Assembly: GCA_025352845.1 (NCBI GenBank)
Contig: JANXSC010000050.1
Span: 1 to 6,319 of the forward strand
Direction: 5' to 3'
Origin: Opitutaceae bacterium
GTDB lineage: Bacteria; Verrucomicrobiota; Verrucomicrobiia; Opitutales; Opitutaceae
DNA: 6,319 nt
Position 1 is the stretch's first letter. Each line of letters begins with the position of its first letter. The position numbers and the translations under genes are program-made. Positions 6,240-6,319 of this stretch are shown here, in pieces. Under the pieces are notes generated by a model. The model was not told the DNA's origin. It searched no databases and was given only the letters and a program-made list of their open reading frames with translations.

Positions 6240-6259
6240 TGCTCTTCACGTCCATTGCT
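6216..6259. repeat. 16-bp direct repeat spanning the sulfatase start codons
   Basis: The 16-mer CTTCACGTCCATTGCT occurs at 6216-6231 and again at 6244-6259, 28 bp apart and identical. On the minus strand each copy reads AGCAATGGACGTGAAG and contains an ATG. The downstream copy supplies the in-frame ATG at 6227. The upstream copy supplies an ATG in another frame. The ATG at 6239 lies between them. It looks like a partial tandem duplication of the gene's 5' end. Confidence 0.8.
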
Positions 6260-6301
6260 CATCATCTCACAAACATGTCATCACTTTTCATCATGCACAT
6301 G

Positions 6302-6319
6302 CAGCAGCAACAACAACAC
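6302..6319. repeat. CAG/CAA trinucleotide run at window edge
   Basis: Six consecutive CAN triplets (CAG, CAG, CAA, CAA, CAA, CAC) end the window. On the minus strand, in the frame of the sulfatase gene, the same bases read VVVAAACA and are followed at once by two TGA codons. The run is short and may continue beyond the edge. Confidence 0.4.

Noticed and set aside
1..6319. CRISPR array or insertion sequence
   Set aside because: No regularly spaced repeats, transposase frame or terminal inverted repeats with target duplication were seen.

Overview
The window reads as a piece of a high-G+C chromosome, most likely from a verrucomicrobium of the Opitutaceae type. That placement is inference: it rests on the combination of sulfatases, a family 6 polysaccharide lyase and a DUF6250-like protein, on the style of the integrase N-terminus, and on gene starts without Shine-Dalgarno sequences. 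No marker gene in the window proves it.

Left part (1-1096): a complete tRNA-Ser(UGA) lies on the minus strand (173-260). Downstream of its 3' end, on the same strand, is the first 36 codons of a tyrosine-recombinase-like integrase (109 to 1, running off the window). The 63-bp gap between them holds two inverted repeats. This is the usual layout of the integrase end of an island inserted at the 3' end of a tRNA gene, so the island body would lie to the left, outside the window. On the other side of the tRNA, on the plus strand, is a short stretch resembling the arm region of another integrase, apparently decayed (about 509-742). The remainder up to 1096 has no recognisable gene. The 220 bp between the tRNA and the remnant (261-481) also shows nothing beyond the tRNA's expected promoter region; I see no convincing -35/-10 pair there.

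Right part (1097-6239): four genes on the minus strand, separated by 34, 19 and 29 bp, almost certainly form one operon. In order of transcription they are: (1) an arylsulfatase-like sulfatase (6239-4953); (2) a secreted DUF6250-like protein of unknown function (4918-4193); (3) a secreted parallel beta-helix polysaccharide lyase of family PL6 (4173-2650); (4) a secreted iduronate-2-sulfatase-like sulfatase (2620-1097). Together they look like a small polysaccharide utilisation locus for a sulfated, uronic-acid-containing glycan. The lyase would cut the chain at uronate residues by beta-elimination and the sulfatases would strip sulfate esters. A chondroitinase-B-type lyase paired with an iduronate-2-sulfatase-like enzyme suggests a dermatan-sulfate-like substrate, but PL6 also contains alginate lyases and the substrate cannot be fixed from sequence. 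No transporter, regulator or glycoside hydrolase is present in the window.

Oddities: the first sulfatase has no signal peptide at any available in-frame start, and its start codons sit inside a 16-bp direct repeat. The lyase keeps its catalytic Lys/Arg pair but one predicted calcium ligand is displaced. The iduronate-sulfatase-like protein carries a Lys/Pro-rich insert.
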